A stretch of 64,000 bases of DNA from Rossellomorea aquimaris TF-12 (GTDB lineage Bacteria > Bacillota > Bacilli > Bacillales > Bacillaceae_B). Shown here one piece after another: positions 27,143 to 36,384 of this stretch. The notes beneath the pieces are model-generated. The model did no database searches. It was not told the origin of the DNA and saw only the letters and a program-made list of their open reading frames with translations. The position numbers and the translations under genes are program-made. Every line of letters begins with the position of its first letter. Within the stretch, counting starts at the first letter, position 1. Where the stretch lies: positions 248,001 to 312,000 of the forward strand of contig NZ_LQXM01000027.1 in NCBI RefSeq assembly GCF_001648555.1, given 5' to 3'.

Positions 27143-28350
27143 AAAGTCACTTTTTCCTTCTTTTCAGCGTTGACCATGGCTGAAACCTTTGTTGGCAGAC
27201 CCCAAAGTTGAATGAATCCAACGGCAGCATCATGATCGAATTCATCGGCTTTTGTATAGGTCGCGAGCTTCTCATCATACAAGGAATTAGGAGATTTTCT
27301 TCCTTCCACAATGGCATGACCTTTGAATAATTTCACGCGTACGATACCATTTACATACACCTGTGTTTGATCCAGGAATGCTTTCAGTGCTTTATTCAGG
27401 GGTGAAAACCATAAGCCTTCGTAAATCAACTCTGTCATTTTCTTCTCAATCACCGGTTTGTAGTGAGCCAGCTCTTTTACTAGCGTTAGGTCTTCCAATT
27501 CTTTATGGGCTTTTAACAGCGTAACCGCACCAGGACATTCGTACACTTCACGGGACTTGATCCCGATCAGACGATTCTCTACATGGTCGATACGTCCGAC
27601 TCCGTGTTTCCCGGCAACCACATTTAGCTTAGAAATAATCTCATGCAATGGATATGCAACGTGATCCAACTCAACAGGTACACCGTGTGAGAATGTAATC
27701 TCCACCACATCAGCATCATCCGGTGATTCTTCAAGACTTGACGTTAAATCATAAGCATCCTCTGGAGGAGCCGCCCACGGATCTTCCAGCACTCCGCATT
27801 CATTGCTTCTTCCCCATAGATTTTGGTCGATGCTATAAGGGGAATCAAGCTTGATGGGGATCGGAATCCCTTTATCCTTCGCATACTCAATCTCTTCTTC
27901 GCGAGACCATTTCCATTCACGTACTGGAGCAATCACTTCTAAATCTGGATTAAGAGCTGCAATGGACACTTCAAATCTCACCTGGTCATTTCCTTTACCC
28001 GTACAACCATGAGCCACTGCCGTTGCTCCTTCCGCTTCAGCAATTTCAACTAATTTACTAGCAATTAAAGGACGGGAAAGAGCCGATACAAGTGGATACT
28101 TCCCCTCATACATGGCATGACTTTGCAGGGCTAAAAGCGCATAATCTTTCGCGAATTCTTCCTTAGCATCAATCACATAGCTTTTGGAAGCTCCAACCTT
28201 TAACGCTTTTTCCTGAACAAACTCCAAATCCTTCCCTTCTCCAACATCTAAACAACAGGCAATCACATCATAGCCTTTTTCCTTTAACCATTGAACTGCC
28301 ACCGACGTATCCAAACCACCTGAGTATGCTAAAACTACTTTATTATTCAA
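27139..28350 (-). CDS. argG: Argininosuccinate synthase
   Basis: A 403-residue enzyme joining citrulline and aspartate with ATP. The PP-loop [19 protein letters not shown] at the N-terminus and [13 protein letters not shown] near residue 119 are diagnostic. The start is TTG at 28350, nine bases after AGGAGG; no ATG lies in a better position. A consensus promoter with 17-base spacing and an ArgR-type box lie upstream, so expression should fall when arginine is plentiful. Confidence 0.97.
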   Translation of the reverse strand: MNNKVVLAYSGGLDTSVAVQWLKEKGYDVIACCLDVGEGKDLEFVQEKALKVGASKSYVIDAKEEFAKDYALLALQSHAMYEGKYPLVSALSRPLIASKLVEIAEAEGATAVAHGCTGKGNDQVRFEVSIAALNPDLEVIAPVREWKWSREEEIEYAKDKGIPIPIKLDSPYSIDQNLWGRSNECGVLEDPWAAPPEDAYDLTSSLEESPDDADVVEITFSHGVPVELDHVAYPLHEIISKLNVVAGKHGVGRIDHVENRLIGIKSREVYECPGAVTLLKAHKELEDLTLVKELAHYKPVIEKKMTELIYEGLWFSPLNKALKAFLDQTQVYVNGIVRVKLFKGHAIVEGRKSPNSLYDEKLATYTKADEFDHDAAVGFIQLWGLPTKVSAMVNAEKKEKVTL

Positions 28351-28378
28351 AAGTTGAGCCCTCCTATTTATCGTATGA

Positions 28379-28396
28379 TAATGAATATTTATTCTT
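28379..28396. promoter_or_regulatory. ArgR/AhrC-type box upstream of argG
   Basis: TAATGAATATTTATTCTT matches the ARG-box core TGAATAWWWATTC and lies just downstream of the -10. A weaker related sequence, TTATTCATAAAATT, lies at 28441. Confidence 0.65.
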
Positions 28397-28408
28397 TAAG
28401 TTGAATTT

Positions 28409-28437
28409 ATATTAGCACCTCTTCAATAATACATCAA
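28409..28437 (-). promoter_or_regulatory. SigA promoter of argGH
   Basis: On the minus strand TTGATG (28437-28432), exactly 17 bases, TAATAT (28414-28409). Good position for the TTG start at 28350. Confidence 0.75.
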
Positions 28438-28604
28438 TAGTTATTCATAAAATTGTATAAATATTTCAAATGATGCTTTCGGAGTCGTCTATATAAAAGG
28501 ACCTTGAACAGATTTCAGAGTGAGAAAACAATACTCTTTTAGAAAGAAACCTACATTAATTTTGATTTAGCAAAAGAACTTATACAGATTATTATATAAA
28601 TACA

Positions 28605-28740
28605 AAGTTGATTTTCGCTGCAGGTGCGAGACTCCTGCGGGAGAAGCAGGACAGGTGAGACCCCACAGGAGTAGCCGAGGAGGCTCACCGCCCGCCCCGC
28701 GGAAAGCGAGCAACCTGCACCGAAAATCAACTACTACTTT
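28605..28740. repeat. Dispersed GC-rich palindromic element, copy 6
   Basis: Reverse orientation, intact: AGTTGATTTTCGCTGCAGG at the left, GACTCCTGCGGGAGAAGCAGG, GACAGGTGAGACCCCACAGG, CCCCGCGGAAAGCGAGCAAC and CGAAAATCAACTACTACTT at the right. It is the only copy lying between divergent genes (argG and the 28825 gene). The rest of the 28438-28824 gap is AT-rich with no gene. Confidence 0.87.
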
Positions 28741-28824
28741 CTCCTCCAAAATAAGTTGGAAATTCTACATGTTTAATGTACGATTTATGTTAAATAGATT
28801 TTTTTCGAAAGGAAGGATGAAGAA

Positions 28825-29130
28825 ATGAGGAAAGACTTTTTCGTTTACGATGCACGATTAAAATTAAATCTCCCTCATCCTACAACGGAATGGAATGTAT
28901 ATTCTTCGTCTGAACAAGAAACCATTCTTTTAGAATGGGAAAAAATCAGAGGAAAGATTCCAGATCGAATTGGAGAACTGGATAAGGAAATTGAAGTTTT
29001 GCAAAATGAACTAGGGGTAGAAGAAGATTTCGAAATCTCCTGTAAAATAAATGATGAAATTGCCAGTAAAGCTTCTCGAATAAATGACTTGTGGATCTGG
29101 TACCGAACCAATCCAGCCAAGTCCTCATAA
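28825..29130 (+). CDS. Hypothetical protein, probably coiled coil
   Basis: A 101-residue soluble acidic protein. Residues ~45-85 (DRIGELDKEIEVLQNELGVEED) are strongly heptad-like. AAAGGAAGG lies before the ATG at 28825. It ends at a strong bidirectional terminator and converges on the EcsC-family gene. I do not recognise it and no motif suggests an activity. Confidence 0.72.
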   Translation: MRKDFFVYDARLKLNLPHPTTEWNVYSSSEQETILLEWEKIRGKIPDRIGELDKEIEVLQNELGVEEDFEISCKINDEIASKASRINDLWIWYRTNPAKSS

Positions 29131-29182
29131 AAAAACGTTAGAGACAAAAGATGCATAGCCATCTCCTGCTCTAACGTTTTTT
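29130..29182. terminator. Bidirectional terminator
   Basis: Arms AAAAAACGTTAGAG / CTCTAACGTTTTTTT around a 24-base loop; serves both the 28825 gene and the EcsC-family gene. Confidence 0.8.
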
Positions 29183-30018
29183 TATTGATTCTTCTTTGTT
29201 CGCAAATAACGATATTGATAATACTTTTCTGCAAAATCCGTGATTTTTCTTGAGAGCTGGTAATTGACTCCGGCTCCAATGCCTATGCTGACAAGAGGCA
29301 GTCCAGACCATTTCTTTCCTTTGAACATGGTGATGGCTAACCCTTTCAATGCATGCTTCATTGGTCCTTCTAACCAAGTATAGTCCGTTAATTGTTCTGA
29401 TCCATCGTAAAAATAGTTTGAATCCTTTTTATTTAAGTCATCCATAAGCTCTTCCCAAGCGAGAGCTCTTAATCTAGAAGGAAGAGTCGATGCATGGAAA
29501 ACCTTTAATGATGTCATCATTTCAAATGGAGTTTGGACGTCAAACCCATAGGTAATAGCAATCAGCTGAATAGAACGAAGGTTGATAACTGCCATCGCAG
29601 GTAAATCAGAACCTAAAGCAACCATTCCACCGGTTCCTGTTAGTCCACCTTGGAAAAGTGAATAAATACGGTGACGACCAGCGTGCTGTTCAGCAATGTA
29701 ATGGAGTTGATCGATCGTCAAAAACTGAAGGTCTTCAACCGTTTGAATGTCTGGGTTAAAAGCCCTTGCCGTCACAAGGATACGTTCTCTAGCATCATTC
29801 TGCATCTGAGAACCTTGAATAAGAGAATGAATGTGGAACAACCAACCATCCAGGCGTTGAAAAAATTGATCCTGTAAATGTTCAGGTATGAATTCGAATG
29901 CATAATCTAACCATTTTACATATGTATGCTCTAAATCATTTGCTTCGTATTCGTACAATTCCTCTTTCCAGGCTTTGACTGTTTGCCATACTTGTTTATC
30001 TCTTTCAGACCAGCTCAC
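29182..30018 (-). CDS. EcsC family protein
   Basis: A 278-residue protein with the EcsC fold: DLEHTYVKWLDYAFEFIPEH near the N-terminus, GGLTGTGGMVALGSDLPAMAVINLRSIQLIAITYGFD (in pieces, about residues 125-160) as the hydrophobic glycine-rich signature. The start is GTG at 30018 with TAGGAG upstream. B. subtilis EcsC belongs to the ecsABC exporter operon, but stand-alone paralogues such as this one have no known function; no ecsAB is nearby. Confidence 0.82.
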   Translation of the reverse strand: MSWSERDKQVWQTVKAWKEELYEYEANDLEHTYVKWLDYAFEFIPEHLQDQFFQRLDGWLFHIHSLIQGSQMQNDARERILVTARAFNPDIQTVEDLQFLTIDQLHYIAEQHAGRHRIYSLFQGGLTGTGGMVALGSDLPAMAVINLRSIQLIAITYGFDVQTPFEMMTSLKVFHASTLPSRLRALAWEELMDDLNKKDSNYFYDGSEQLTDYTWLEGPMKHALKGLAITMFKGKKWSGLPLVSIGIGAGVNYQLSRKITDFAEKYYQYRYLRTKKNQ

Positions 30019-30161
30019 TTCACTCCAACTCCTAACATTCTTTCTTTTTCCTTCAGTATATCATATAAACAATTGGATATTCTTGCAGTACAATTCATTC
30101 CGTCGTTAAATTAACTGATTATTTAAACGAATGAAGCCTCTCTATCTTCGATACCTCTCTA

Positions 30162-30194
30162 ATAAAAAAGGATTACCTCAATAGGTAATCCCGT
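30162..30194 (-). terminator. Intrinsic terminator of ackA
   Basis: Stem GGATTACCT / AGGTAATCC with TTTTTT on the minus strand, just after the stop. Confidence 0.85.
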
Positions 30195-30198
30195 TTTA

Positions 30199-31395
30199 TT
30201 AATTAATATTCGCTTTTTCTACTACATCACGTGCAATCATCACTTCTTCATTTGTAGGGATGATCATGACTTTTACAGGTGAGTGTGGATAGTTAACGAA
30301 TGCTTCTTTTCCACGCACTTTATTGCGAGCTGGATCCCAATAGACACCCATGAACTCTAAGCCCTGCAATACACGTTCACGAATGACTGAACTGTTTTCA
30401 CCGATACCGGCAGTGAAGACAATGGCATCTACTCCATACATACGTGAAGCATAAGAACCAATGTATTTGTGGATACGATTTGCAAATACCTCTAAGGCAA
30501 GTTCAGCACGTTCGTTTCCTTCTTCTGCTTGTAATTCGATGTCACGTAAGTCACTCGAGAATCCAGATACTCCAAGCATTCCGGATTTTTTGTTAAGGAT
30601 GTTTAACACTTCATCCGCTGTTGAGCCTGTTTTCTCCATGATAAATGGAATTAAAGCCGGATCAATATTACCTGAACGAGTTCCCATTGCTACACCTGCT
30701 AATGGGGTAAAGCCCATAGATGTATCGATGGACTTTCCTCCTTCAATCGCTGCAATACTAGCTCCATTCCCTAAGTGACAGGAGATAAGACGTACTTGTT
30801 CTTTTGGACGTCCAAGCATCTCAGCTGCACGCTCAGAAACGTACTTATGAGACGTACCATGGAAACCGTATTTACGGATTCCGTAATCTTCATAGTACTC
30901 ATATGGAAGACTATATAAGAAAGAGCTTTCTGGCATTGATTGGTGGAAAGCCGTGTCGAATACAGCTACCGAAGGAACACTTGGAAGTACATTTCTAAAC
31001 GCTTTAATCCCTGTTAAATTAGCTGGGTTGTGAAGTGGAGCTAAATCAGACAGCTCATCAATCTTTTCAATAACCTCATCTGTAATAACAGTTGAATCAT
31101 TAAATACTTCTCCACCGTGGACTACACGATGACCAATTCCATCAATCTCATCAAGTGAAGAGATGATCTCATACCCTGTTAATTTTTCAAGTAGCATTTT
31201 AACTGCTACTTCGTGGTTCGGGATATCCGTCACTTCTTCACGTTTTTCGCCGTTTACCGTTATGTTAAATACTGCATCATTTAATCCAATACGCTCAATA
31301 AGACCTTTCGTAATAACAGTTTCTTCAGGCATATCAAATAGCTGAAACTTTAATGACGAGCTTCCAGCATTAATTGCAATCACTTTTTTAGCCAA
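30199..31395 (-). CDS. ackA: Acetate kinase
   Basis: A 398-residue ASKHA-fold kinase making acetate and ATP from acetyl phosphate in overflow metabolism. [14 protein letters not shown] at the N-terminus and [14 protein letters not shown] near residue 180 are both PROSITE-type signatures; LGNGASIAA and FTAGIGENS are nucleotide-binding parts. The start is TTG at 31395, nine bases after AAGGAG. A cre-type site lies upstream, consistent with the CcpA activation known for ackA in B. subtilis. Confidence 0.97.
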   Translation of the reverse strand: MAKKVIAINAGSSSLKFQLFDMPEETVITKGLIERIGLNDAVFNITVNGEKREEVTDIPNHEVAVKMLLEKLTGYEIISSLDEIDGIGHRVVHGGEVFNDSTVITDEVIEKIDELSDLAPLHNPANLTGIKAFRNVLPSVPSVAVFDTAFHQSMPESSFLYSLPYEYYEDYGIRKYGFHGTSHKYVSERAAEMLGRPKEQVRLISCHLGNGASIAAIEGGKSIDTSMGFTPLAGVAMGTRSGNIDPALIPFIMEKTGSTADEVLNILNKKSGMLGVSGFSSDLRDIELQAEEGNERAELALEVFANRIHKYIGSYASRMYGVDAIVFTAGIGENSSVIRERVLQGLEFMGVYWDPARNKVRGKEAFVNYPHSPVKVMIIPTNEEVMIARDVVEKANIN

Positions 31396-31422
31396 GTTGA
31401 ATCGCTCCTTTAAATTCTAGCA

Positions 31423-31450
31423 TCTATATTTATTGTGTTCATTGAACCAA
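31423..31450 (-). promoter_or_regulatory. Possible SigA promoter of ackA
   Basis: On the minus strand TTGGTT, 16 bases, TATAGA. The match is moderate, but the position fits the TTG start at 31395. Confidence 0.45.
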
Positions 31451-31511
31451 TTTTTATCTCTCAATTCCCCATTAAATCACTGACCACTACCTATTTCAAG
31501 AAGAAGGTTGA

Positions 31512-31528
31512 AATGGTATCGTTTACAT
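31512..31528 (-). promoter_or_regulatory. cre site (CcpA) upstream of ackA
   Basis: ATGTAAACGATACCATT on the minus strand fits WTGNAARCGNWWWCAWW at 16 of 17 positions. It lies upstream of the proposed promoter, the arrangement for activation rather than repression. Confidence 0.72.
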
Positions 31529-31579
31529 GATAAATTAAATGTTTTCACAAAATTCGAAAAGAAAGAATCCTAAAAAACA

Positions 31580-31610
31580 AAACGAGACTACCTCTAGATG
31601 GAAGTAGTCT
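31580..31610 (-). terminator. Intrinsic terminator of ytxK
   Basis: Stem GAGACTAC / GTAGTCTC followed by GTTTTGTTTTTT on the minus strand. Confidence 0.8.
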
Positions 31611-31622
31611 CACTGAAGTTTA

Positions 31623-32609
31623 TTACTTGTTATGAAGTAGCCATTGGTCAATTTTAGATAATATATCCTGCAATGCTCTTTGATTTGATAGGCTTGGAAG
31701 TTCTGCAAGCAAAACTTCTTTTGGAGCTTGAATTCCGTCTTTCTTCTTTTGAAGAATCAGGATACTTTTGGCTGAGTTTTTATTTTTAAATAATGATAGG
31801 GGAAGCTGCAGAAATCCTTGAATGTTCGCTTTTTCCTTTAAAAATGATTGCAATTGACCGCTGAACGGAGATTCAAAAAGGCCGTTTGGAACAATAAAGA
31901 ATAGATAGCCACCTTCTTTGGTATGCTTCAAGCTTTGTTCAATAAAAAGGTGATGGGCATAAGAGTGCCCTTCTTCTGCTTGCAATTCATAATCCTGTGC
32001 ACGAAGATCATTTGGATAATAGCCAATTGGCAGATCACAAAGAACTAAATCAACGGGATCGATAAATAGAGGCTCTATGCTGTCTTGATTAAATAGCTCC
32101 AATGGATGCTTTTGAAGATTCGCTCCTACATAAGCTAATTTAATTAACACTTCATCAATTTCTACTCCGATTGACTGGGTCTCTTTGTGAGGCATTTGAT
32201 TTAGAACGGTGGTTAATAAATTTCCTGTTCCGATTGCCGGGTCAAGAATGGTCATTTTTTCCGTTTCTTTCGTAAACTTATTTACGAGGTAACTAATAAA
32301 CAACCCTAATGAGTCAGGAGTCATTTGATGATTCGGCTGTACGTTTTCTTTCATTCCTTTTAAAATCGCAAATTGAAAGGCTTTGCGAATGTCCTCATTC
32401 TCATGTTGCGATACGTTTATTTCCTCATACTTTTTATGTAGACGCTTTTTTGTCAATTCACTTAATTCATCTTGAAGAACTTCTCCTTGAAACAGGTTTT
32501 CTCCCGTTTCAGCTACTGCCTCTAAATAACTGCAAGCAAGCTGTTCTTGAAGTAACAGAGCCGTTTCATCTATGACTCCAAAAAGCGTTTCAACTGGTGA
32601 ATTTATCAT
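31623..32609 (-). CDS. ytxK: YtxK, class I SAM-dependent methyltransferase (N6-adenine type fold)
   Basis: A 328-residue protein of the type I restriction M-subunit/N6-methyltransferase fold. ILDPAIGTGNLLTTVLNQ near residue 120 is motif I (SAM binding), and LVLCDLPIGYYPND near 196 stands where the catalytic NPPY motif lies, with D-L-P in place of N-P-P. The ATG at 32609 has AAGGAAGG upstream. The gene sits between ackA and tpx as in B. subtilis ytxK. No specificity subunit is nearby, so a restriction role is unlikely; the substrate is unknown. Confidence 0.9.
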   Translation of the reverse strand: MINSPVETLFGVIDETALLLQEQLACSYLEAVAETGENLFQGEVLQDELSELTKKRLHKKYEEINVSQHENEDIRKAFQFAILKGMKENVQPNHQMTPDSLGLFISYLVNKFTKETEKMTILDPAIGTGNLLTTVLNQMPHKETQSIGVEIDEVLIKLAYVGANLQKHPLELFNQDSIEPLFIDPVDLVLCDLPIGYYPNDLRAQDYELQAEEGHSYAHHLFIEQSLKHTKEGGYLFFIVPNGLFESPFSGQLQSFLKEKANIQGFLQLPLSLFKNKNSAKSILILQKKKDGIQAPKEVLLAELPSLSNQRALQDILSKIDQWLLHNK

Positions 32610-32670
32610 ATTTATTCCTTCCTTTTTCACATTCTTTTTCATTTATTCTACCGATGATTTTAATGTTTGT

Positions 32671-32712
32671 AAAAAAAACAATGCTGACCATACAAATAGC
32701 AGCAGGTCAGCA
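32671..32712 (-). terminator. Intrinsic terminator of tpx
   Basis: Stem GCTGACC / GGTCAGC and then TTTTTTTT on the minus strand. Confidence 0.8.
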
Positions 32713-32739
32713 TGTTTGTCAGTCTATATGTTTAAAAAC

Positions 32740-33240
32740 TTACTTAGCATTTTTTACGGCTTCAACAGCAGCATCGTAATCTGGATGATTCGTAGCTTCA
32801 CTTACATATTCAACATAAGTAACTTCATCATTGCTGTTTACGACAAATACAGCACGAGCCAGTAATCGTAACTCTTGAATATGAACACCGTACGCTTCAC
32901 CGAAAGATAAATCACGGTGATCAGATAATGTTTGAACATTTTCAATACCGTTTGCTCCACACCAACGTTTTTGAGCAAATGGTAAATCTACTGAAATCGT
33001 TAACACTTCTACATTATCGAATTTAGTAGCTTCTTCATTAAACTTTCTTGTTTGAGCATCACAAACTCCTGTATCAATGGAAGGAACGACACTAATTAAA
33101 CGCACCTTGCCTTTTGAATCCTCAAGAGTTACAGGTGATAAATCATTAGCTAATACTGTGAAATTAGGGGCTTTGTCTCCAACTTGAACCTCATTACCCA
33201 ATAATGTGACAGGATTATTTTTAAATGTAATGTTTGCCAT
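32740..33240 (-). CDS. tpx: Thiol peroxidase Tpx
   Basis: An atypical two-cysteine peroxiredoxin of 166 residues that reduces peroxides with thioredoxin. The peroxidatic cysteine is in [12 protein letters not shown] (about residue 59) and the resolving cysteine in KRWCGANG (about 93). Two ATGs adjoin; the second (33240, [15 protein letters not shown]) has the better eight-base distance to GGAGG and matches the family start. Confidence 0.95.
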   Translation of the reverse strand: MANITFKNNPVTLLGNEVQVGDKAPNFTVLANDLSPVTLEDSKGKVRLISVVPSIDTGVCDAQTRKFNEEATKFDNVEVLTISVDLPFAQKRWCGANGIENVQTLSDHRDLSFGEAYGVHIQELRLLARAVFVVNSNDEVTYVEYVSEATNHPDYDAAVEAVKNAK

Positions 33241-33327
33241 CATTTGTTCCTCCTTTTTTAAATATGTACATCCTCATAGTACCGAATAAAACGAATGGAA
33301 CGCAAATAATAGGGTCTAATCCATCAA

Positions 33328-33362
33328 AAAAGATGAGCTGCCTCCCGTAATTGGGAAACAGC
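33328..33362 (-). terminator. Intrinsic terminator of the ytfI-ytfJ operon
   Basis: Stem GGGCTGTTTCCC / GGGAGGCAGC and then TTTTTT on the minus strand. Confidence 0.75.
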
Positions 33363-33382
33363 CCCTACCCTCGTATCGGTAC

Positions 33383-33868
33383 TTACAAATCCAGATTTTG
33401 TTTGTGTTGGTTTAATTGGCCATGTTGCTGTTCTTTACTATCATCTTTTTTCATCATACCTTGAATCTTTTCAATGGCACCTGGGGCTAAATCCAGCAGT
33501 CGGTCTATAAGATGAGTACTTTCATCTAGATGAAGCATCTTAATTCCTCTGGAACTTACTATTAAGAAAGCAATTGGGGTAATGGAAACACCACCACCGC
33601 TACCTCCACCAAAAGGTTGCTGTTTTGGAGACGATGAGTCCCCACCATTTGGATTATCCTTGCCGCCTCCACTATCATCCTTGCCTTTTCCATCAATAAT
33701 AAATTCGCTTCCTCCTGCTGCAAATCCGAAACCAACTTTTGAAACAGTAAGAATCACACTTCCATCGGGTGTTTCAACGGGATCACCGATGATGGTATTC
33801 ACATCAATCATTTCTTTTAAATTTTCCATCGCAGTGGTCATTAAACCTTCAATAGGATGTTCAGACAT
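33383..33868 (-). CDS. ytfJ: Sporulation protein YtfJ / GerW family
   Basis: A 161-residue protein. HPIEGLMTTAMENLKEMIDVNTIIGDP at the start, VSKVGFGFAAGGSEF in the middle and SITPIAFLIVSSRGIKML toward the end define the family. Residues ~62-94 are a glycine- and serine-rich low-complexity linker with several GGG runs. B. subtilis GerW is needed for germination of spores with L-alanine. AAGGAGG precedes the ATG at 33868; 19 bases separate it from ytfI. Confidence 0.93.
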   Translation of the reverse strand: MSEHPIEGLMTTAMENLKEMIDVNTIIGDPVETPDGSVILTVSKVGFGFAAGGSEFIIDGKGKDDSGGGKDNPNGGDSSSPKQQPFGGGSGGGVSITPIAFLIVSSRGIKMLHLDESTHLIDRLLDLAPGAIEKIQGMMKKDDSKEQQHGQLNQHKQNLDL

Positions 33869-33887
33869 GGTAAGTCCTCCTTGTTAA

Positions 33888-34601
33888 TTAAACTGACTGT
33901 TTTTCTTCTGAAAAAGTGGAAAGAGGCTTCGTTTTAAATTCACCTTTACCACCTCTCCAGTACCGAAGTATCTTTAAACCTACTAGGATAGCATTCCCAA
34001 TGCGAAACTGGATAATACATGAAAATTGAGTTTGAATAATAGCTTTTTGAAAAGTTGGAATGACTTCTAAATGAGGCATAGACTGAAGTTTCATATAACC
34101 ACTCAATATACCAACGATACTCCCCTTCATTCCCCAGATTATTCCTGTCAACGTACCTGTTGATGCAGCATCTCCTGTTCCAAATAATGTTTTCCATTGC
34201 ACCTTATCTAACTTGACCTTTTTCGTAAATTTTCGAATGATGTGATGAAACGATTGAACATGAACGATCATTTCTTTCGTATCATGTAAACTATTAATAA
34301 ATTCACTTGGTGTAATCTTTGACGTTTTCTTCTTTGAGGGATTGCTTTCATCTCCCTTTTTACTTTCTTCTTCTACTACTATGTTAGGACCGTCATCATC
34401 CAACTTTACTAACGGAATATCGATTGTATATTTTATTAATCCATACCAGGCTCTCATCTTCACTTTAAAATGATCGTTGTCATTTCCATGGTATAAGGAA
34501 AGGGTAATCGTTATTTTCGTTATGAGGATAAGTATAAATATGAATAAAATAAGTCCAATTGCAATGAATAAAACCCACATCCAAACACTCACTATTTTCA
34601 C
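33888..34601 (-). CDS. ytfI: DUF2953 protein YtfI
   Basis: A 237-residue membrane-associated protein: one long hydrophobic N-terminal segment (~8-32), a charged linker with EEESKKGDESNPSKKK near 75-95, and a C-terminal domain including TGTLTGIIWGMKGSI. It matches B. subtilis YtfI (DUF2953), which pairs with ytfJ in sporulation. The start is GTG at 34601 close to GAAGGG; the in-frame GTG three codons later has better spacing and may be the true start. Confidence 0.87.
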   Translation of the reverse strand: MKIVSVWMWVLFIAIGLILFIFILILITKITITLSLYHGNDNDHFKVKMRAWYGLIKYTIDIPLVKLDDDGPNIVVEEESKKGDESNPSKKKTSKITPSEFINSLHDTKEMIVHVQSFHHIIRKFTKKVKLDKVQWKTLFGTGDAASTGTLTGIIWGMKGSIVGILSGYMKLQSMPHLEVIPTFQKAIIQTQFSCIIQFRIGNAILVGLKILRYWRGGKGEFKTKPLSTFSEEKQSV

Positions 34602-34635
34602 AACCCTTCAACCTCTTATTATGCTCTAAGGTAAA

Positions 34636-34668
34636 AAAAATAAACCTGCTATTAAGCAGGTTTATCAT
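34636..34668. terminator. Bidirectional terminator after yteJ
   Basis: Stem AAACCTGC / GCAGGTTT with TTATTTTTTTT on the minus strand. Confidence 0.8.
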
Positions 34669-34670
34669 AA

Positions 34671-35195
34671 TTACAACGCTGGTATAAATACGATTTGTTT
34701 GTTTTCCTTTACAACCGTTGTGTCTGCAAATAGATCATGGATTCCTTGTTTCTTATTAGTGAATGCTACAACAACGTATAAAATGAATATTGTAGTGGAA
34801 ATAAATCGCCCAATTAATTCTCTAAAGATAATCGTGCTCCAAGAAGGCTTATTTCCTTTTAGATCAATCACTTTAATTCCTAACACCATTTTTCCGATTG
34901 TTTGGCTAAAGTATCTTGTCATAAGAATGAAATAACCATAAAAAACGATGCTTGTGATAATCGAAAAAGGAGCAAACATGGATCCCTCTATAACAGGTAG
35001 ACCTAAAAGCTTAAAGATTGGAGTCACGAGGAGTCTAGAGAGACTTCCAATGACTACCAAATCCAATAAATAAGCCCAAAACCTTATCCAAAACCCTGCT
35101 AAGAAATAACCCGAACCCTCATTTGGAACACCAGTCTTTGAATGAATTGTTTCATCATGGTGGTCTCCGTTTACAACATGTTGTGAGTCACTCAT
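34671..35195 (-). CDS. yteJ: RDD family membrane protein YteJ
   Basis: A 174-residue RDD-domain protein with three to four hydrophobic segments: AGFWIRFWAYLLDLVVIGSL holds the R and D of the RDD motif, and SQTIGKMVLGIKVIDLKG is the second conserved block. B. subtilis YteJ works with SppA in resistance to antibacterial peptides (lantibiotics), and the gene order sppA-yteJ is kept here with 15 bases between. I prefer ATG 35195; the GTG at 35204 abuts the AAGGAAGG ribosome site. Confidence 0.88.
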   Translation of the reverse strand: MSDSQHVVNGDHHDETIHSKTGVPNEGSGYFLAGFWIRFWAYLLDLVVIGSLSRLLVTPIFKLLGLPVIEGSMFAPFSIITSIVFYGYFILMTRYFSQTIGKMVLGIKVIDLKGNKPSWSTIIFRELIGRFISTTIFILYVVVAFTNKKQGIHDLFADTTVVKENKQIVFIPAL

Positions 35196-35210
35196 AATGT
35201 TCACCTTCCT

Positions 35211-36221
35211 TTATTCAGAGTATAGATACATTAATCTTGGAGAATTTGGTTGGGAAAGGAGCTTCATTAACGCCGTTGCTTCCATATCCTTCCCAATCAT
35301 TTTCTTAGCGCTCATGCCCAATATCTCTGAGAAAGGATCGGTTGTTTTATATTCAAATACTTGAGCATCTTTTAGCTTTTGATCTTTTTTTAAGGCAGCA
35401 ATGGTATCTTCTACATAACCAAACTCATCAATTAAGTTTACTTCCTTCGCTTGAAGTCCATCATAGATCCGTCCATCCGCAATCTTTTTCACCTCTGCTT
35501 CAGACATCCCTCTTCCTTCTGCAATGACATCCACAAAACCTTCATATGAGTTATCAATCATGGATTGAAGGATCTTTCTTTCTTCCTCTTTCATCTCTCT
35601 TGTTGGACTCATAATATCTTTATAAGGACCACTTTTAATGGTAACAAAATCAACTCCATACTTTTCTGCTAACTTGGAGTAATTAATGTTTTGCATAATA
35701 ACCCCTAAAGAACCCGTTAATGTTTCCTTACTGGCAAAAATCTTGTTTGCAGGTGCTGATATGTAATATCCTCCTGAGGCAGCGATGCTACCCATGGATA
35801 CATAAATAGGCTTTTTGGATTTTTTCTTTATCTCCAATAGCTTCTCATGGATTTGAGCACTTTCAACGACTCCGCCTCCAGGTGAGTTCACTTTCAGAAC
35901 AATTCCTTTTACAGTGTTATCTTCTTGAACTGCATCCAGCTTGTCCATAAATATTTCATGATTATAACCTGGACTTTCAAATAAGGATCCCGCATTTCCT
36001 GTATCCTGAATAACCCCTTCGACTTCTAACACGGCAATTCGTTTCTGTCCATTTCCGTCTTCAATGACTTCTTCAGAAAAGGCTTTCTCTTTTCCTCCAA
36101 GCATATCTTCAAACGCTTTGTTAAAGTCATTCGACAATGTCGTTGTTGCAAAATTCACTACAACAGAAACGAAGAATAACCCTACAGCAATTCCTAGTGC
36201 CGTCCATCTTTTCGCATTCAT
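35211..36221 (-). CDS. sppA: Signal peptide peptidase SppA
   Basis: A 336-residue membrane-anchored serine protease (S49). Membrane anchor at ~8-28. The conserved KVNSPGGGVVESAQIHE, then YVSMGSIAASGGYYISAPANK with the nucleophilic serine, and FVTIKSGPYKDIMSP with the general-base lysine. It degrades leftover signal peptides at the membrane. ATG at 36221 follows AGGGAGGAATATACGA. Length equals B. subtilis SppA. Confidence 0.95.
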   Translation of the reverse strand: MNAKRWTALGIAVGLFFVSVVVNFATTTLSNDFNKAFEDMLGGKEKAFSEEVIEDGNGQKRIAVLEVEGVIQDTGNAGSLFESPGYNHEIFMDKLDAVQEDNTVKGIVLKVNSPGGGVVESAQIHEKLLEIKKKSKKPIYVSMGSIAASGGYYISAPANKIFASKETLTGSLGVIMQNINYSKLAEKYGVDFVTIKSGPYKDIMSPTREMKEEERKILQSMIDNSYEGFVDVIAEGRGMSEAEVKKIADGRIYDGLQAKEVNLIDEFGYVEDTIAALKKDQKLKDAQVFEYKTTDPFSEILGMSAKKMIGKDMEATALMKLLSQPNSPRLMYLYSE

Positions 36222-36384
36222 TCGTATATTCCTCCCTCATTTATCCTATCTTATGTAAGGATATGAATATCATTCACTCAAGGAAACATGATAGAATATT
36301 CACTAAGTTAGATTCTAGCAAATTTTTGAGTTAATGGGAAAAATTATCCTATACTATTTTTCATTTTTCAGGGAGGTACATACA

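Noticed and set aside
28567-28749. Minus-strand frame of 60 codons
   Set aside because: It is only a reading of the palindromic element (copy 6); other copies do not keep the frame.
31623-32609. ytxK as the modification subunit of a restriction system
   Set aside because: The fold fits, but there is no specificity or restriction gene nearby and the location is that of the conserved housekeeping ytxK.
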